Part shown: one piece after another, positions 41,301-51,720 of the stretch
Numbering within the stretch: the first letter of the stretch is position 1
Layout: every line of letters begins with the position of its first letter
Assembly: GCF_000002995.4 (NCBI RefSeq)
Contig: NW_025062479.1
Location: 13,835,721-13,899,720 of the forward strand
Reading direction: 5' to 3'
Source of the DNA: Brugia malayi
Taxonomy: Eukaryota; Nematoda; Chromadorea; Rhabditida; Onchocercidae
DNA: 64,000 bases
Made by a program: the position numbers and the translations under genes
Notes under the pieces: model-generated
What the model was told of the DNA's origin: nothing
Database searches by the model: none
The model's input: only the letters and a program-made list of their open reading frames with translations

Positions 41301-42430
41301 AAAAATCACAGGTAAACAAATATTTGATCTTATTCTATTGCTTACTTATTTGAAATGAAATATACTTCTTAAGAATTTATCACTTACTTGCTCCAGTAGT
41401 AGTAAATTGTAATTCATACGAGTCAATCATTGAAATCTTAATTTTAATTTCATAGCAAATTCCTTTACTTCTTAAGAAAGAAGAAGGGAAGAAAATTGCT
41501 TTAACTTTACTTTAGCCTGCATTTTAGGAAGCATTATTGCAATTATGAAGCAACAAATAGCATCAAAATTAACTAAACTAACCGGTAAGCGTCATTTCCG
41601 GACAATCACCACCACCCACTACGTGTACCGAATTGAGATGTCTTTGGAATGTTCTCGGATCAGTTGTTGAAAATACTGGTCCAACTCCTAAAATTAATTT
41701 ATATATAAAAGAAATGATGCAAATTAAAAAAACGAATAAACTAAATTACTTAATTAAGTACTTTCATTATTAATTACTAAATAAACGTGACAGAACGCAA
41801 ATGACTGAGACATTAGAAGTTTAAATTTTTAAAGTTAAAAATTAAATATAATTTAAACAATATGTCATATACTCACTTGTAATTCATTTTGTTTAGTAAT
41901 TTTTTTATATTTACAAATTTCTATTTACAAAGTATATTTGTAAATAGAAATGCATTGTAGAAAATCTTGATTTTGCTCTCCTTTTAAATGCAATTTTTTT
42001 TAATAGTTTTAACTTCATTAAATTATATATACTATTTATTAGTGAAAAGGTCTGTAAAAAAAAAAAAATTATTGTAATATGTCTGTAAGTCAATTTGATG
42101 CAAAATTAAATTTAATATCTGCTTTAATTAGTTAAGTATTCAAAAAATTAATAAATTTCAAAAAAATGAAAAAATATTACTAGGATCATGAAATGGTACA
42201 TAGATATAATTGTAAATAAGTTTTTCACGTTGTTTGAGCACAGTATCGAGAATTTTTTTAGCTCCATCTTGTACTTGAATTAAATCATCATTCATTGAAC
42301 CAGTTGTATCGAATACAAATGTTAATGATGATGTGCCAGGTGGAGGAATTTTTTCATAGCTTCCATCTATTACCATATCATTGTGATAAGAAAATATCAG
42401 TAAGATAATATGAAGATTTAATACATTCAT
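6432..42430 (-). CDS. him-4: Hemicentin (HIM-4 type) extracellular matrix protein, 5' 60 exons, C-terminus missing
   Basis: Hemicentin is a secreted extracellular matrix protein; in C. elegans HIM-4 organises line-shaped attachments between tissues and acts in germ cells. Read from 42430 down to 6432, 60 exons total 8619 nt (2873 residues) with no stop and matching phase at every junction. Order: hydrophobic leader ([13 protein letters not shown]...), vWA domain with metal-site motif FDTTGSM, a linker region, then I-set Ig domains, each usually split over two exons after the tryptophan. I count 26 complete domains with the Cys...Trp...DxGxYxC pattern and the first half of a 27th. C. elegans HIM-4 has 48 Ig domains plus EGF modules and a fibulin-like end, so a long C-terminal part should follow. 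The last visible exon ends with WTK and a GTTAGT donor; no further exon is visible in 1-6431. The start ATG at 42430 is the only one ahead of the signal peptide. A plus-strand gene lies inside the intron 18912/28507. Family call is very firm; single exon ends less so. Confidence 0.95.
8780..9010. repeat. Degenerate tandem repeat in a hemicentin intron
   Basis: Four to five diverged units of roughly 60-65 bp, each with a core like ACGTCATGTCA followed by A/T-rich sequence and a TACGTTAATGCTTTT-like piece (for instance at about 8823, 8868, 8910 and 8955). It lies in the intron 8661-9069 and fills most of it. Confidence 0.7.
10553..10690. repeat. 46-bp tandem repeat, three copies, next to a hemicentin exon
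   Basis: Units start at 10553, 10599 and 10645 with the core TATTTTCTAGTCTAAACATT; copy 1 is the most diverged. The first copy begins only ten bases from the acceptor side of hemicentin exon 51 (10465-10543), so the repeat occupies the polypyrimidine side of that intron. Confidence 0.85.
11561..15705 (-). other. him-4: Hemicentin exons 39-49: Ig domains 17-21
   Basis: Exons 15560-15705, 15075-15207 (Ig17); 14850-14998, 14526-14649 (Ig18); 14191-14303, 13690-13849 (Ig19); 13392-13503, 12989-13069, 12525-12653 (Ig20 and start of Ig21); 11887-12055, 11561-11642 (rest of Ig21). Signature pieces include [33 protein letters not shown] and SGRYTC. The junction 13392/13069 keeps frame only if the donor is GC (TTG then GCATGT), which splits the conserved Trp codon TG/G; a GT donor four bases on would bring a stop codon into frame. 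Confidence 0.9.
15996..19027 (-). other. him-4: Hemicentin exons 33-38: Ig domains 14-16
   Basis: Exons 18912-19027, 18178-18334 (Ig14); 17539-17746, 16951-17008 (Ig15); 16582-16728, 15996-16140 (Ig16). Signature pieces: VILNCDL, EGIYQC, LSLICYV, NHRYTC, ITLECPL, EGMYTC. Exon 36 is very short (58 nt) and carries only the last strands of Ig15. Confidence 0.92.
17227..17525. repeat. About 100-bp tandem repeat, three copies, in a hemicentin intron
   Basis: Three diverged copies, near 17227, 17318 and 17419, each reading TGAAATTCTGCTTATTA-like sequence, then AATATTTCTGTAAAATAAATAAA and a poly-T run ending with CTACAAATGTGAAA. The array runs to within 15 bases of the end of exon 35 (17539), so it lies on the donor side of that intron. 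Confidence 0.8.
19028..23176. other. Left part of the large hemicentin intron, no gene seen
   Basis: A+T-rich sequence with many poly-A and poly-T runs, including a diverged ATATTCTAATA-type repeat near 22730-22830. I see no domain-like open frame on either strand. It contains the upstream region and presumably the promoter of the nested plus-strand gene that starts at 23177/23201. Confidence 0.6.
23201..27341 (+). CDS. Four-transmembrane protein of unknown function, nested in a hemicentin intron
   Basis: Six exons join in one frame: 23201-23320, 25106-25255, 25659-25771, 26402-26541, 27015-27163 and 27282-27341 (TAA at 27339). The product has 243 residues. The first 75 are hydrophilic ([18 protein letters not shown]...), then four hydrophobic segments follow at about residues 84-108, 110-127, 136-160 and 183-207, with a C-terminal CCCRGFGR basic patch and a short tail. 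The layout, with short loops and four helices, is that of tetraspan/MARVEL/claudin-like proteins, but I do not recognise the family; it lacks the CCG motif and large loop of tetraspanins. A TTTTCAG acceptor ends at 23176, 24 bases before the ATG, fitting either a 5'-UTR intron or SL trans-splicing. All exons lie inside the intron between hemicentin exons 32 and 33, on the opposite strand. The ATG at 23201 is the first in frame after the acceptor. Confidence 0.85.
27605..27610 (+). terminator. AATAAA polyadenylation signal of the nested gene
   Basis: AATAAA lies 264 bases after the stop codon of the four-transmembrane gene. It is the most likely cleavage signal, though many A-rich near-matches exist in this sequence. 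Confidence 0.45.
27611..28506. other. Right part of the large hemicentin intron, no gene seen
   Basis: A+T-rich, with a CT-rich run near 28040-28082 and several tandem-like pieces near exon 32 (AGTAATTTTAATGAAATATTTAAA repeated in part at about 28380 and 28455). No coding signal on either strand. Confidence 0.55.
28507..32752 (-). other. him-4: Hemicentin exons 24-32: Ig domains 9-13
   Basis: Exons 32624-32752, 32104-32263 (Ig9 and start of Ig10); 31907-32004, 31309-31453 (Ig10); 30909-31187 (Ig11, a whole Ig domain in one 279-nt exon); 30260-30363, 29668-29842 (Ig12); 29109-29293, 28507-28609 (Ig13). The Cys/Trp/GxYxC pattern is intact in each (for example AGRYTC, RGIYRC, SGHYIC, AGNYKC, EGIYTC). 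Exon 32 is followed on the minus strand by the 9479-nt intron that hosts the four-transmembrane gene. Confidence 0.92.
32933..35526 (-). other. him-4: Hemicentin exons 17-23: Ig domains 5-8
   Basis: Exons 35344-35526, 35145-35240 (Ig5); 34793-34944, 34415-34538 (Ig6); 33881-34041, 33350-33570 (Ig7 and start of Ig8); 32933-33116 (rest of Ig8 and linker to Ig9). Signature pieces: [55 protein letters not shown]. In Ig8 the core Trp codon itself is split TG/G by the intron. The intron just upstream of exon 18 holds a (GA)n run at 35297-35320. Confidence 0.92.
35930..38658 (-). other. him-4: Hemicentin exons 8-16: Ig domains 1-4
   Basis: Exons 38524-38658, 38280-38401 (Ig1); 37699-37841, 37284-37488 (Ig2 and start of Ig3); 36884-36967, 36682-36789 (rest of Ig3); 36362-36435, 36111-36215, 35930-36020 (Ig4, split over three exons). 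Each domain shows the first Cys (FNLTCSV, AFLHCRT, FNISCFI, VTLECIV), the core Trp and the second Cys in a GxYxC context (RGYYHC, EGIYHC, AGVYEC, AGSYTC). Exon 11 fuses the end of Ig2 to the start of Ig3, showing intron loss between domains. Confidence 0.92.
38972..40205 (-). other. him-4: Hemicentin exons 5-7: linker between vWA and first Ig domain
   Basis: Exons 40058-40205, 39391-39599 and 38972-39261 encode roughly residues 215-430. The sequence has beta-sandwich-like blocks ([50 protein letters not shown]) that correspond to the conserved region between the vWA domain and the Ig tandem in hemicentins. A run of T at 39644-39662 lies in the intron just upstream of exon 6. Confidence 0.9.
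40515..42430 (-). other. him-4: Hemicentin exons 1-4: signal peptide and von Willebrand A domain
   Basis: Exons 42181-42430, 41583-41687, 41164-41288 and 40515-40676 encode residues 1-214. Residues 1 to about 20 are hydrophobic and fit a secretion signal. The vWA fold starts near residue 35 ([10 protein letters not shown], DxTxS-type metal site), continues through a GGGDCPEMT loop and VFTDARAKD, and closes with FVMTGDCN and a Cys-rich [12 protein letters not shown] stretch. These motifs and their order are the hallmark of the hemicentin N-terminus. The metal-site Asp, Thr/Ser and Gly residues are present, so ligand binding is plausible. Confidence 0.93.
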
Positions 42431-45187
42431 TGTAAAATTGAAATAGCTTTATAATTTATAATTTTCTTCTTTAATTTCAATTTTTCTGCAAGCAAAAAGA
42501 AAAGAAAACAAGTAAATAAATTATTAATTGTATTTAATTGCATTAAATAAATGAATGAAACGATCAGATATACAAAAGGAAGCTTAAATTAGTTTTTAAA
42601 ACGACAAGAAAAGAAAAGTTATCATCTAACATATCTAGTATTAATTTGTTAAAATTATAATTTTATCTAATACTAATTGTTAAACTTTAGTTTAATACGT
42701 ATTTCCTCATCACTTACTTGTTAAGCTTATTATCATTTGTTCGTCAAGAAAGGAAAAAACATGCACAAAATAATTATTTTCGAAAAATAAAACAAAAGCA
42801 AAAAGAAAAAAAGAAACGAGAAAAGAAAGGAATGAATTAATTTGGCAGTATTTTTGATTTAAAGTGATCGAATTCAAAAAATCGCTTAATGCCATCCTTA
42901 TATACCATTAAAAGAGTATGCTCATTTTTACTAACTTATCAATTTGTCACTGATTATTGAACTGTTAGCAAATTGTGTTGCACAAAACTCAAATTTTTAT
43001 TAGTTATATTCAATAAATAAACGTGAAGTAAACAATACGTTAACGTAAACGTTCTCCTCTTCACTTTTGCTTTTTTATCTATTATCTTAATTCATTATAT
43101 GTTGCTTACGTCAAATTTATTTCACTGTCATCTCATTCATTTTTTATAAAACAATAAAATCATTCTATTAACTTTAAATTAGTGCATTAATAATTAACAC
43201 ATCCAAAAATTTCAACCAAAAATATTTGCATTAATTGTTGCAAATGAGCCAAAAGGAAGGTTTTATTAAAATCAAATTAAGGTGAAAAGGATTTATTGAA
43301 GTCAAATTAAAATTAAAATTCATCAATCATTTATTAATTTGGAATAAAAAGTTTAGCATATTTAGTAGATTAATTAGTGGTAATGAGAAAGAAATAAAAA
43401 GAACATAACATTTGATTAAGCTGTTGAAATCTGTGCATTTTTATAAATTAAAATTCCCAAATGATTTGACGCAGTTAGCAAATCGTTTAAGTTCTAACTT
43501 CAAGAAAAATAATATTTGCTTGATAAAAAAAGAAAAAGCATTACATTATAATTTAATGGTATTCGAGAACTAAAGAGATAATGATAGTAAAAATGATTAG
43601 AAATGATTGAATGCAGTCTTTAATTATTGAAAAGTTAGAAAGAGGCTGAATCATTTTCCCAGTTATCAGCCTAATTGATTAATTAACCTGTTAATAATGT
43701 TCATATAACAGGAAATATCTTATCATTATTGCATGTATAATTACGAAATAAGAAAAGCTTAAAAATTCAATATTTTGAAATAAATAATTTTTGAAATTTT
43801 TCAAAACAAGTTTTTTTTTAAAGTCCCAATTTTCTTTTTTTTTCTTTTTTTTTTTTTGCAAGTAATATATAAAAAATGTGAATAATTTTTGTATCTAATT
43901 ATTACTGTAAAAAAAAAAAAAAATAAATCGAAGTACATTTATACATTGCACGCAATGAGCACAAAGAACAAGTCATAAATTTTAGAAATAAAAAAAGTAA
44001 AAATATAGAAAAAACAGAAGCAAGCAAAGATGTAATACAATACAAATGGTAGAACAATAAATTTTATTTTTTTTTTGCTCAAAAAAGGTATCTAAGTACT
44101 CATTTATATCTATCTTTCAGTCTAGTCTAATTGGCCCATAGATTAAATTAAATTATTTCTAATTAAAATTAAATGCAATAATTAGTTAATGTATTCAAGT
44201 GACAAGGTATTTTAATCATAGATGTAACATTTTTCTAATTTATAACAGCAGTAGAAATTTTGTATTTTGTCAATTTAATGTAATAAATTTGCACTTTAAA
44301 TATCATTAGTTTTTTTTAAAAAAAATTAAATTATAAAAAATTATTCTTTATCCCAAAATATTGCGATGACAAAATTAAAATACATAAGCTATAAAATCAT
44401 GCTATAATGTTAACAATTTTATCATTTTGAAAGCAATTACATTTTGATAATTTTATGAAATGAACTGCCTAACAATTTGTATAGCTTTATCATTAACAAT
44501 CTAATAATTTGTATAATCTTAAAAAAATAAGTCAGCATTTTCAATCCTGTGATATCAAATAATTGATTGCATAGGTATGACCTATGAACTACAGCTAACC
44601 AAGTAATGTGATAGCTATTTCGAAAAGTGGTAGTTATTTCTTTCGAAAAATTTTTAGAACAATGAAATTTGTAACTGAATTAGACAATAAATGTGAAAAT
44701 AATGAGAGAGAGAAAAAAAAAAAGCAAAAGAATGAATGAGTGAAAGTTTTAGAAAAAATAAATGAATAAATGACACTTGGCTCAGATGTTATTTGAGGTT
44801 TAAAATTTTTGAATTCTCACAGACTGAAACGATTGGTGGACGATAGAAGTAGTGATAGTAGTGGTAAAAATCTTCTTATCACACTCTCTCTCTCTCTTTT
44901 TTTCTTTTCATTCATCCACAACAATTCCGCTAATTTTCAAAATATCGGATCATACCAAAACGTTCCAAATTTTCAGGTCAACAAAAAAAAAAAAGAATAC
45001 GACACATCTGCAAGTCATGTGATTTTTTTTTTTTTTTTTTCACTATAATGAAATATGGTCGAGATTCTTTCCTTTTTTTTTTCTTTTTTTAAGAGAAATA
45101 AAAATTCCGAAAATTTTGCTTAATGCTGATTGCGATGAGAGGAGAGAAACGATAATATATAAATATGATACGTAGACGTAGAACTTT
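42431..45187. other. 5' flank of hemicentin and intergenic DNA
   Basis: Non-coding as far as I can see. It must contain the hemicentin promoter, read leftward. One short plus-strand piece at about 44812-44862 (LKRLVDDRSSDSSG) and one at 44920-44980 have coding-like composition but no gene context, so I do not call them. Confidence 0.55.
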
Positions 45188-45517
45188 TTATATACTTTTA
45201 TATGAATTTTTTATATACTTTTTATATAAATTAATAAATAAATAAATAAAAATAACAGTAGAAAAAAAATTATAGTGTATATCGGATTGAGAAAGGAAGC
45301 TGAGTAAGGTGATATCGATCAAGGGAGGAACCTGAATATGATGATAGGTATAGATGAGATCAAGAAAGGGATCTGGATAATGATGATAGGTATAGACCGG
45401 ATTGAGAAAAGAAGCTGCTGCAGAAACTTCATATTCTTGCCATTCAACAAATGTAGTATTGAGATAACAGCTAGGCCATGTGTTTTCGTCCGAACACTTT
45501 CCAACTAATAGAGCCAA
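45188..45517 (-). CDS. Hypothetical reading frame with a 14-residue repeat (doubtful)
   Basis: An open frame on the minus strand ending at 45188. Its start has coding-like composition (KCSDENTWPSCYLNTTF), with no ATG at its head, so it would have to be an inner or last exon. The middle is made of 14-residue units (FLNPVYTYHHYPDP, FLDLIYTYHHIQVP, then a diverged copy) produced by a 42-bp DNA tandem repeat. The tail is hydrophobic and A/T-rich. A possible donor (GTTTCT) follows EWQEYE, which would leave the repeat in an intron. No neighbouring exon was found, so this may be a gene fragment or chance. Confidence 0.25.
   Translation of the reverse strand: MALLVGKCSDENTWPSCYLNTTFVEWQEYEVSAAASFLNPVYTYHHYPDPFLDLIYTYHHIQVPPLIDITLLSFLSQSDIHYNFFSTVIFIYLFINLYKKYIKNSYKSI
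45274..45421. repeat. 42-bp tandem repeat, about four copies
   Basis: ATGATGATAGGTATAG occurs at 45338 and again at 45380, exactly 42 bases apart, followed in each case by a related GATCAAGAAAGG or GGATTGAGAAAAG stretch. Two more diverged copies lie just before. The period is a multiple of three, so an open frame is kept through it. Confidence 0.85.
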
Positions 45518-48076
45518 ATGGTTGTAACCAATGATAAATGATTCCTTCTTGCTCGTTCAACACTATCCATTTCATAATATACACATACACACATAACAAA
45601 CATGCACAGACATAAACACACAGACACACACAAACACAAACATAAATACATATTACTCAGAAATTAAATTAACTTCCAAAAATTTCAATTTATTGCCATA
45701 AATTATTGTTACATTTTCGTTTGTTCATTAATTAAGAATTATAATTGTTAATTTGATTGATTGATCTTGCGCTTAATTATCTTTGTTTATTTCCTACTTA
45801 TTTTCTCAAAAAAAAAAAATGTTTTTTTTGGTTACTCATTAAAGTTATTGATTTACTAATTTGTTAGTTATTCAGCATTTTTGTTTATTTTTGTTCTCAA
45901 AATCTGCTATTAGCTTTAGTTTGATCATTTTGATGAATTAGGTAGTAAAATTTCTTTTTCACTTAAGATTTCTCATTATAAGAAATCATGATATAATTAA
46001 TAAAAACTGTCATTTCATTTTATTCATTTCAAAAATTAATTTCACTTTTTATAAGTTAACAAAATTAAGATTGATTCCATTCAGTTACTCAATGAATAAT
46101 GTCTAGAAAAATTAAAAACGAATTATGATAATTGCATATATATTTATCTATGTATGCATTAAAAAAAAGTGAAAATAAATGATGAGATTAACAAACATGC
46201 AAATTTATACAAAGGTGTATAAATAAATAATGAACATTCACATAATGTCTTTTTATTTTTATTTTTTTTTTAATTATTAGAATTTGTAAGAATATTGAGA
46301 TAGTATAATATGCATGTAAAAAGTTATGATGCAACCCAGTTTTCCTAGAAAATTTTTTAGTAATTTTTGTATTAAATAATATTTGCATAATTTAAACATT
46401 CATTACAAAGAGTAACTTTTAAAATACGGAATATAAAACTTCATGGGTATAAGTTATTCATTTGTGATATATGCTAAATTAACTTCAGCATTAATTGATA
46501 TCATTGATATCCGAAGTGAATTATATAAATTAAATAATAAATATTAAAAAATAATAATAAATTTTAATTAGATAATAAAAAATGTATATATTTTAAAAGT
46601 GAATACGAGAAGCATAGCAACGTAGATATTATGTATAAAATGAAGTAATCGTTCGAGAAACCGCGATAGATTCACTGCCGCTTAATTCAATTAATTCGTA
46701 TTAATGTTAAATTATATTTTACATATATCTTTAAAAAAAAAATCTTTTATATTTCTTTCTAGAATAAACCCGATAGATTTAACAAAATGGCCACATGAAA
46801 ATAATGGCCAAAATATAACATTTACGCTTACTCTCATTCATCTTATTCATTAGCTACCAGTCGTGTAGATGTTTCCAAACATTCTAGAAACAACTAATCA
46901 CTTATACAATTTACACAAAACACAACAAAGCTGCTAAAATTCAAAAAAGTAAATTTCTCTTCTGCATTCGTTTTTATGCAACATCAATTATTCAAGTTGA
47001 TGATGAAGTTTTAAAATTGTTGAAAATTAAGTTAGCAGTTAAACAATGATAATAAGGAAAGTATTTTAAATGAAGTTTCAAAAAAAAAAAAAAAAATTAT
47101 AACGTAGTGAGAGATGGATAGAGTAGGGAGAGTAATGAAAATTTTGAAATGATAAAAGTTCTACTTTGATAATTTTGCACAACAATAATTACTACTGATA
47201 AAGATAACAGTGATAAAGAATGAGTAGTTTTACGATATGTAATGAATTAACTCTTGAAAAAATGAATATTTGAAAGACTATATTTCATCCATCATTCTCA
47301 CTCCAGTCATTTGTGCCTTTGTTTGCTTTTTTTTTCACATGCTTCGTTATTATCAGCTTTCTCAAAAACTTCCTCAATTTATTTTTAAATTTAACCCAGG
47401 CAAATTCAGCAATACTACATTTTTTTCGCTTTTCATAAATTTGATCAACGAATTAAATTTGTTCTTTTGCGAAATTTAAACATTACATTCAAAACGATCA
47501 ACCAATTATTTCAATGTATATTTACCAAAAAAATCAATTGATGATGTATATTGATCGATTCACTTTGATAATTATTAGCAAATATTGCTTTATCATGTTA
47601 ATTAAAATTATTCCTGCAAATTGGCTTGAAATTTGAAAAAAAGTTTCTAATATTAAACAAATGAAATTTTTTTAGGATTTTTCTTTTCTTTTAATTACTG
47701 TACTTTTCTGAAATCCAATGTTTTTTGAAAAGTGTAAGCAGAATCCATTTTTTGCGCCGTACCAAAAATTCATTGGTCTATGAGAGAACATGATAATGAA
47801 TGGTACTCTTCTTTCATTTCATCGTTAATGACAATGTATAATTTCAATGAAAAATTCTCTATTAATATTTTCAAATTACTCGAGCTCATATTTTTCACTT
47901 AGGTTTCATTTAAAATAGATTTTTTCGAAAACAAATAACATTATTATTTAAAGCTGGGATAAGTCAGACATTTATTTACTGTCATCGTTTGTGATGCAAA
48001 TTTTAGCATTTATATCAGCTTTAAAATTATTGAATAATACATTATCAAATGAATGTCATCTTATGATTGTATTGTT
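45518..48076. other. Intergenic DNA, no gene seen
   Basis: A+T-rich, with a CA-rich run at about 45580-45650. A short plus-strand stretch at about 47320-47460 encodes hydrophobic residues but mostly from poly-T runs, and I do not call it. Confidence 0.55.
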
Positions 48077-50107
48077 CTATTCTGAACTTTCCGGTAACGA
48101 TTCTACATGTTTTATTGTATCGTCAGAAGGTAAAATCTGTAATTGAAGTTAGAAAATAAAATGAAATTAATTTAATTTAGTCTATAGAAATTAGAGAATT
48201 TTAGAATAGATGAATCAATTAAAAATAATTTGTAATTTTTTTTTTCTTCTCGTTTCTTTTCTTATTAGTCTACCTAATAGTCTGAAGTATGCATAAAGCA
48301 ATAAAGTATCGTAGTATCTCATGTAGTTATGTGAATATAATTTGAACTAGTTAATGATATTGGCTTCACAGGAGCGATTTAAGATTTTAAAAATTACAAT
48401 TTAATATAAACTGTTTTATATTAGCCAAACAAATTAATCAAATAGGGGTAACTCACATATATAATCGCTCATTTCACCTTCGTATTTACTACCCTCGAAT
48501 AGTTCTATAATCTGTATGAACTCAGTGCTCGTTATGTTATGTAGGAAAAAGCTAAAGGAATTCTAACAGAATGTAAATTTATTAAAAAAGCAAACAAAAA
48601 AAAAAGAATGTTTTTTCTTTTTTATTTTCAATGTTTAGACGTAATGGTTTAAGCATCTTAAATATGATAAAATTCCTGATATGTTAAGTGTCATAATTTT
48701 ATATTTTTTAATAGATGCAGTTGCCGTAAAACGTTATAAATGTTCGTAAATGTTCTAGAGGTGATTTTTAGAGTCTTTTAAAGTTAATGCCCTAAACACT
48801 TTAAACGTGATATTTTAGCTATCATAAACGTGATATTACAGTTATATTATACGAATTGTTTACGTTGTGTGTCTTAAGTGTCTAAAACTAATGTCTTAAG
48901 TCTTCTTAGCTGTCACAAACATGATATTTTAAATGTGATAAACGTCACATTTTTAAATGTTGTGTTTTAAATAAAATCTTAGAGTTGATTTTTTTTTTGC
49001 CTTTTTTTTTGATATTTTAAAATGATATTCTAAGATGATGATATATTAACTGTTATAAACGTGATATTTCAATTTTCTTAACGAGATATTATGAAAAGTT
49101 GTGTATCATAAGTATTTTAAATCTGATGTCTTCAATATTTTAAAAAGGTTGATGCATCCATCATATTACTTTATCATATTGCAATTAATCCATAAGTTTA
49201 ATAAATGTTAATTAATTATTGCTAAAAATTTACTGGTATTGTATGAGAGGCTTGTGTTCGACCACATTTTAATGATGCTGCTATTGGTTTAGGTTCACTT
49301 TCTTCTGTAGCTATATAATTCCAATATTTTCTAAGTTGTCAAATTGAATGGAAATTTTTTTAATTTGAATTAGAAATTTTGATTTGTTCTGACTACTTTC
49401 ATCATCCCAATAATTTTTTTAACCAATATGAAATGAAAACCAAATATTTCATTCCTTTTTCTCCCAACAAAATTTCGATCATTTTAATAAAATTTAACCT
49501 TCCGGTAATGATATTTTAAGTGGCTTTAATGGGTTTTTTACATTTGAAGCTGTAATTTGTGAACCTTTGCTTCTTTGCGTTTCATCCTTAAAAAAGAGAA
49601 AAAGAATAAAAAAACGCAAGAAATGAGCTAAATGTAAGCTGTTTTTATACTAATTCCGACTCTTTCTGTTTAAAAAAATAAAAATAAAAATGAGTGTCAT
49701 CTTTTTTCTCGTTGCATTTTTAATCAGAGTCCAAATAATCAATAATAATCTTTAGACTATTAATCTACATAATTTAAAATTTCACGAAAAAAAGCCTAAA
49801 TAATCTGTAAGTAATAGCTATTAATTATATTTATTTACTTAAATAGTCATTACAAATAGTTAAGCAATTATAACTTCATCAAAAGTTTTGCATATTCCTT
49901 CATTCAATTTTTCCAACTAACCAATTCTAAATGTTTTTGTCCTTTAACAAGTGGTACAGCTGGTGTTAATTCAAGCTTTTTACGTGAACACTCGAATAAT
50001 ACCCATATAACGACGCTAAGAATTAGTAAAAATGTTGTAATTAAACATCGCCATAGCGCAAATGTTCTTAGCAAAAGTATAAATATCACACCGCTCACCA
50101 TGATCAT
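48077..50107 (-). CDS. Small membrane protein of unknown function, with two possible last exons
   Basis: Three exons join in frame: 49922-50107 (ATG at 50107), 49499-49586 and 49234-49310, giving 117 residues and ending in phase 0. The N-terminus is hydrophobic: a segment around VIFILLLRTFALW and a stronger one, CLITTFLLILSVVIWVLF, followed by CSRKK, which fits a membrane anchor with the rest in the cytoplasm. The rest is polar and rich in Lys, Ser, Pro and Glu (LKPLKISLPEATEESEPKP). Two phase-0 exons could end the protein: 48434-48511 (IIELFEGSKYEGEMSDYICE..., stop TAA if its internal GTGAGT donor is not used) or 48077-48136 (ILPSDDTIKHVESLPESSE, stop TAG). The second has the better acceptor (AATTACAG). 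I do not recognise a family. ATG at 50101 is an alternative start two codons later. Confidence 0.65.
48790..49090. repeat. Degenerate repeat of an ATAAACGTGATATT motif
   Basis: The motif ATAAACGTGATATT or a near copy (AAACATGATATT, GATAAACGTCACAT) recurs at least five times between about 48800 and 49070, separated by TTAAGTGTCTTAA-like pieces. It lies in the intron before the candidate last exons of the small membrane protein gene. Confidence 0.65.
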
Positions 50108-51720
50108 CAAATAAGAAAATGATATGCGACAAATGATCAATTAATTTCATGCTGTATTGAAACAAAACAATTTTACTAACAAAATTGTTTATTTTTAATT
50201 AACTTATCATTTCTGTTAATATTCTCTTTAAAAAGAAAAGAATTCTTAGTTTTTTCTTTTTCTTTTTCTTAGAATTTTCTATAATTAATATGTAAATTTT
50301 ATATTTTTTTTTATAATTTTTTATAATTAATTAACAATGAATAAATCTGAATAAATTAATTTAAAAAAAAATTTTAACAAATGAATAAATGTGTATAAAA
50401 AACAAAAATATGAATTAAAAGATTATGCATATTTCTGATTTGACTAACCCTACTTTCCACTCTTTCTTTTCTTTTACATTGTTATTATGTCTGTGAATGA
50501 AACTCTACATAAAATAATAAAAAATATTTTAATTTATGACCATTTATTTATTTCATATCATATCTTTTTTCATTTCATATTTTATTAGATAAATTCTTTG
50601 CAAAAAAGGATGAAAAACATAAGTAAAAATAATTTATTAAAGAATTATTTAGTAGATATCACTTTTTTTTTTCTTCGTTGTTTTTTGATCTTTATTTGAG
50701 CGCATGAAGTAGAATAACTTTTAACTTCCTTTCTATTGAAGTTTGTTTTAAAAGAAAGAAAATGTACAGCAATAAATTATCAGGTGAATAAACCGATGAA
50801 TATTTCGGCTAGCTTTTTAACTTATTTTTAATTTTTTAAAGGCCATTTGCTTAAAAAGACAGAAAAAAACAGAAAAGTGAAATTTTTTACTTTGCTCATC
50901 AGAGCAAAGTAAAAAAAAAAAACTTAGAAATAATTTATAAACTTAGAGATTATTGGTTTTTTTTTTCTTTCTTTTTAAGACGCTTTCAATATTTTCTTAA
51001 CATTCAACAATGTTAGTGTATAAGTTCGCTCTCAAAAATGATTCATGCTGATATATTGCAACTAATAAATAACAAAAATTTTCGCCAATTTCTCGAAACT
51101 TCTTTAAAATTTAAAAAAGTGTTATTCTTTTTTATTTTTTCCAGAGAAAATTTTGTAGATTGTATTTCAGTTATTACTGGTAGTAGATTTTTAGAAAAAA
51201 AAAATTGAAATTTAACGTGATTTATCAAAAATTAACCTCTAAAGAATTGATAAATTGGGTTTTATATGTAAATCATATTCAACATTTAATTTCATAACTA
51301 ACTATTTCATACAGAAATTTCCAAATTGTCATTTATATTTTCAGAGTCAAAATATTAATTGCATATTTTCTTTGAGTAATTGATTTAATTTTTTCAATTT
51401 TTACTTACGAAAATAATTCGTAGCGCTATTCAAATTGATACAATGATTGGAAAGAAAGATGACATAATTTTTCAGTGATAACTAATGATTTGATAATGTA
51501 TAAATCAACTGTAAGTAAATAAAGGATATCGGAAAAGCACCTGTTAATAAGTGATAAATGATTTGATCTGTATCGTGTAAATAGCTTTCTGGACAAATTA
51601 TACTAATATCAGATAAAGCATCTATTATTCAATGATAACAGATGTTTTTCTCGTTACTGCATCAACCCCCAGTTAACAGTAAATATCTATTTATCCGATA
51701 TTAATATTATTTGCCTACAG
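50108..51720. other. Intergenic DNA between divergent transcription units
   Basis: A+T-rich, no coding signal. It lies between the start of the minus-strand membrane protein gene and the plus-strand exon at 51721, and should hold the promoter of the former. A short inverted repeat TTTTTACTTTGCTC / GAGCAAAGTAAAAA at about 50886-50920 could form a hairpin. Confidence 0.55.

Noticed and set aside
46188..46388. Minus-strand open frame of 66 codons
   Set aside because: Composition matches the A/T background and there are no neighbours or splice signals.
46620..46690. Possible tRNA-like GC-richer stretch (GTTCGAGAAACCGC)
   Set aside because: The T-loop-like GTTCGA is present but I could not form an acceptor stem or anticodon arm around it.
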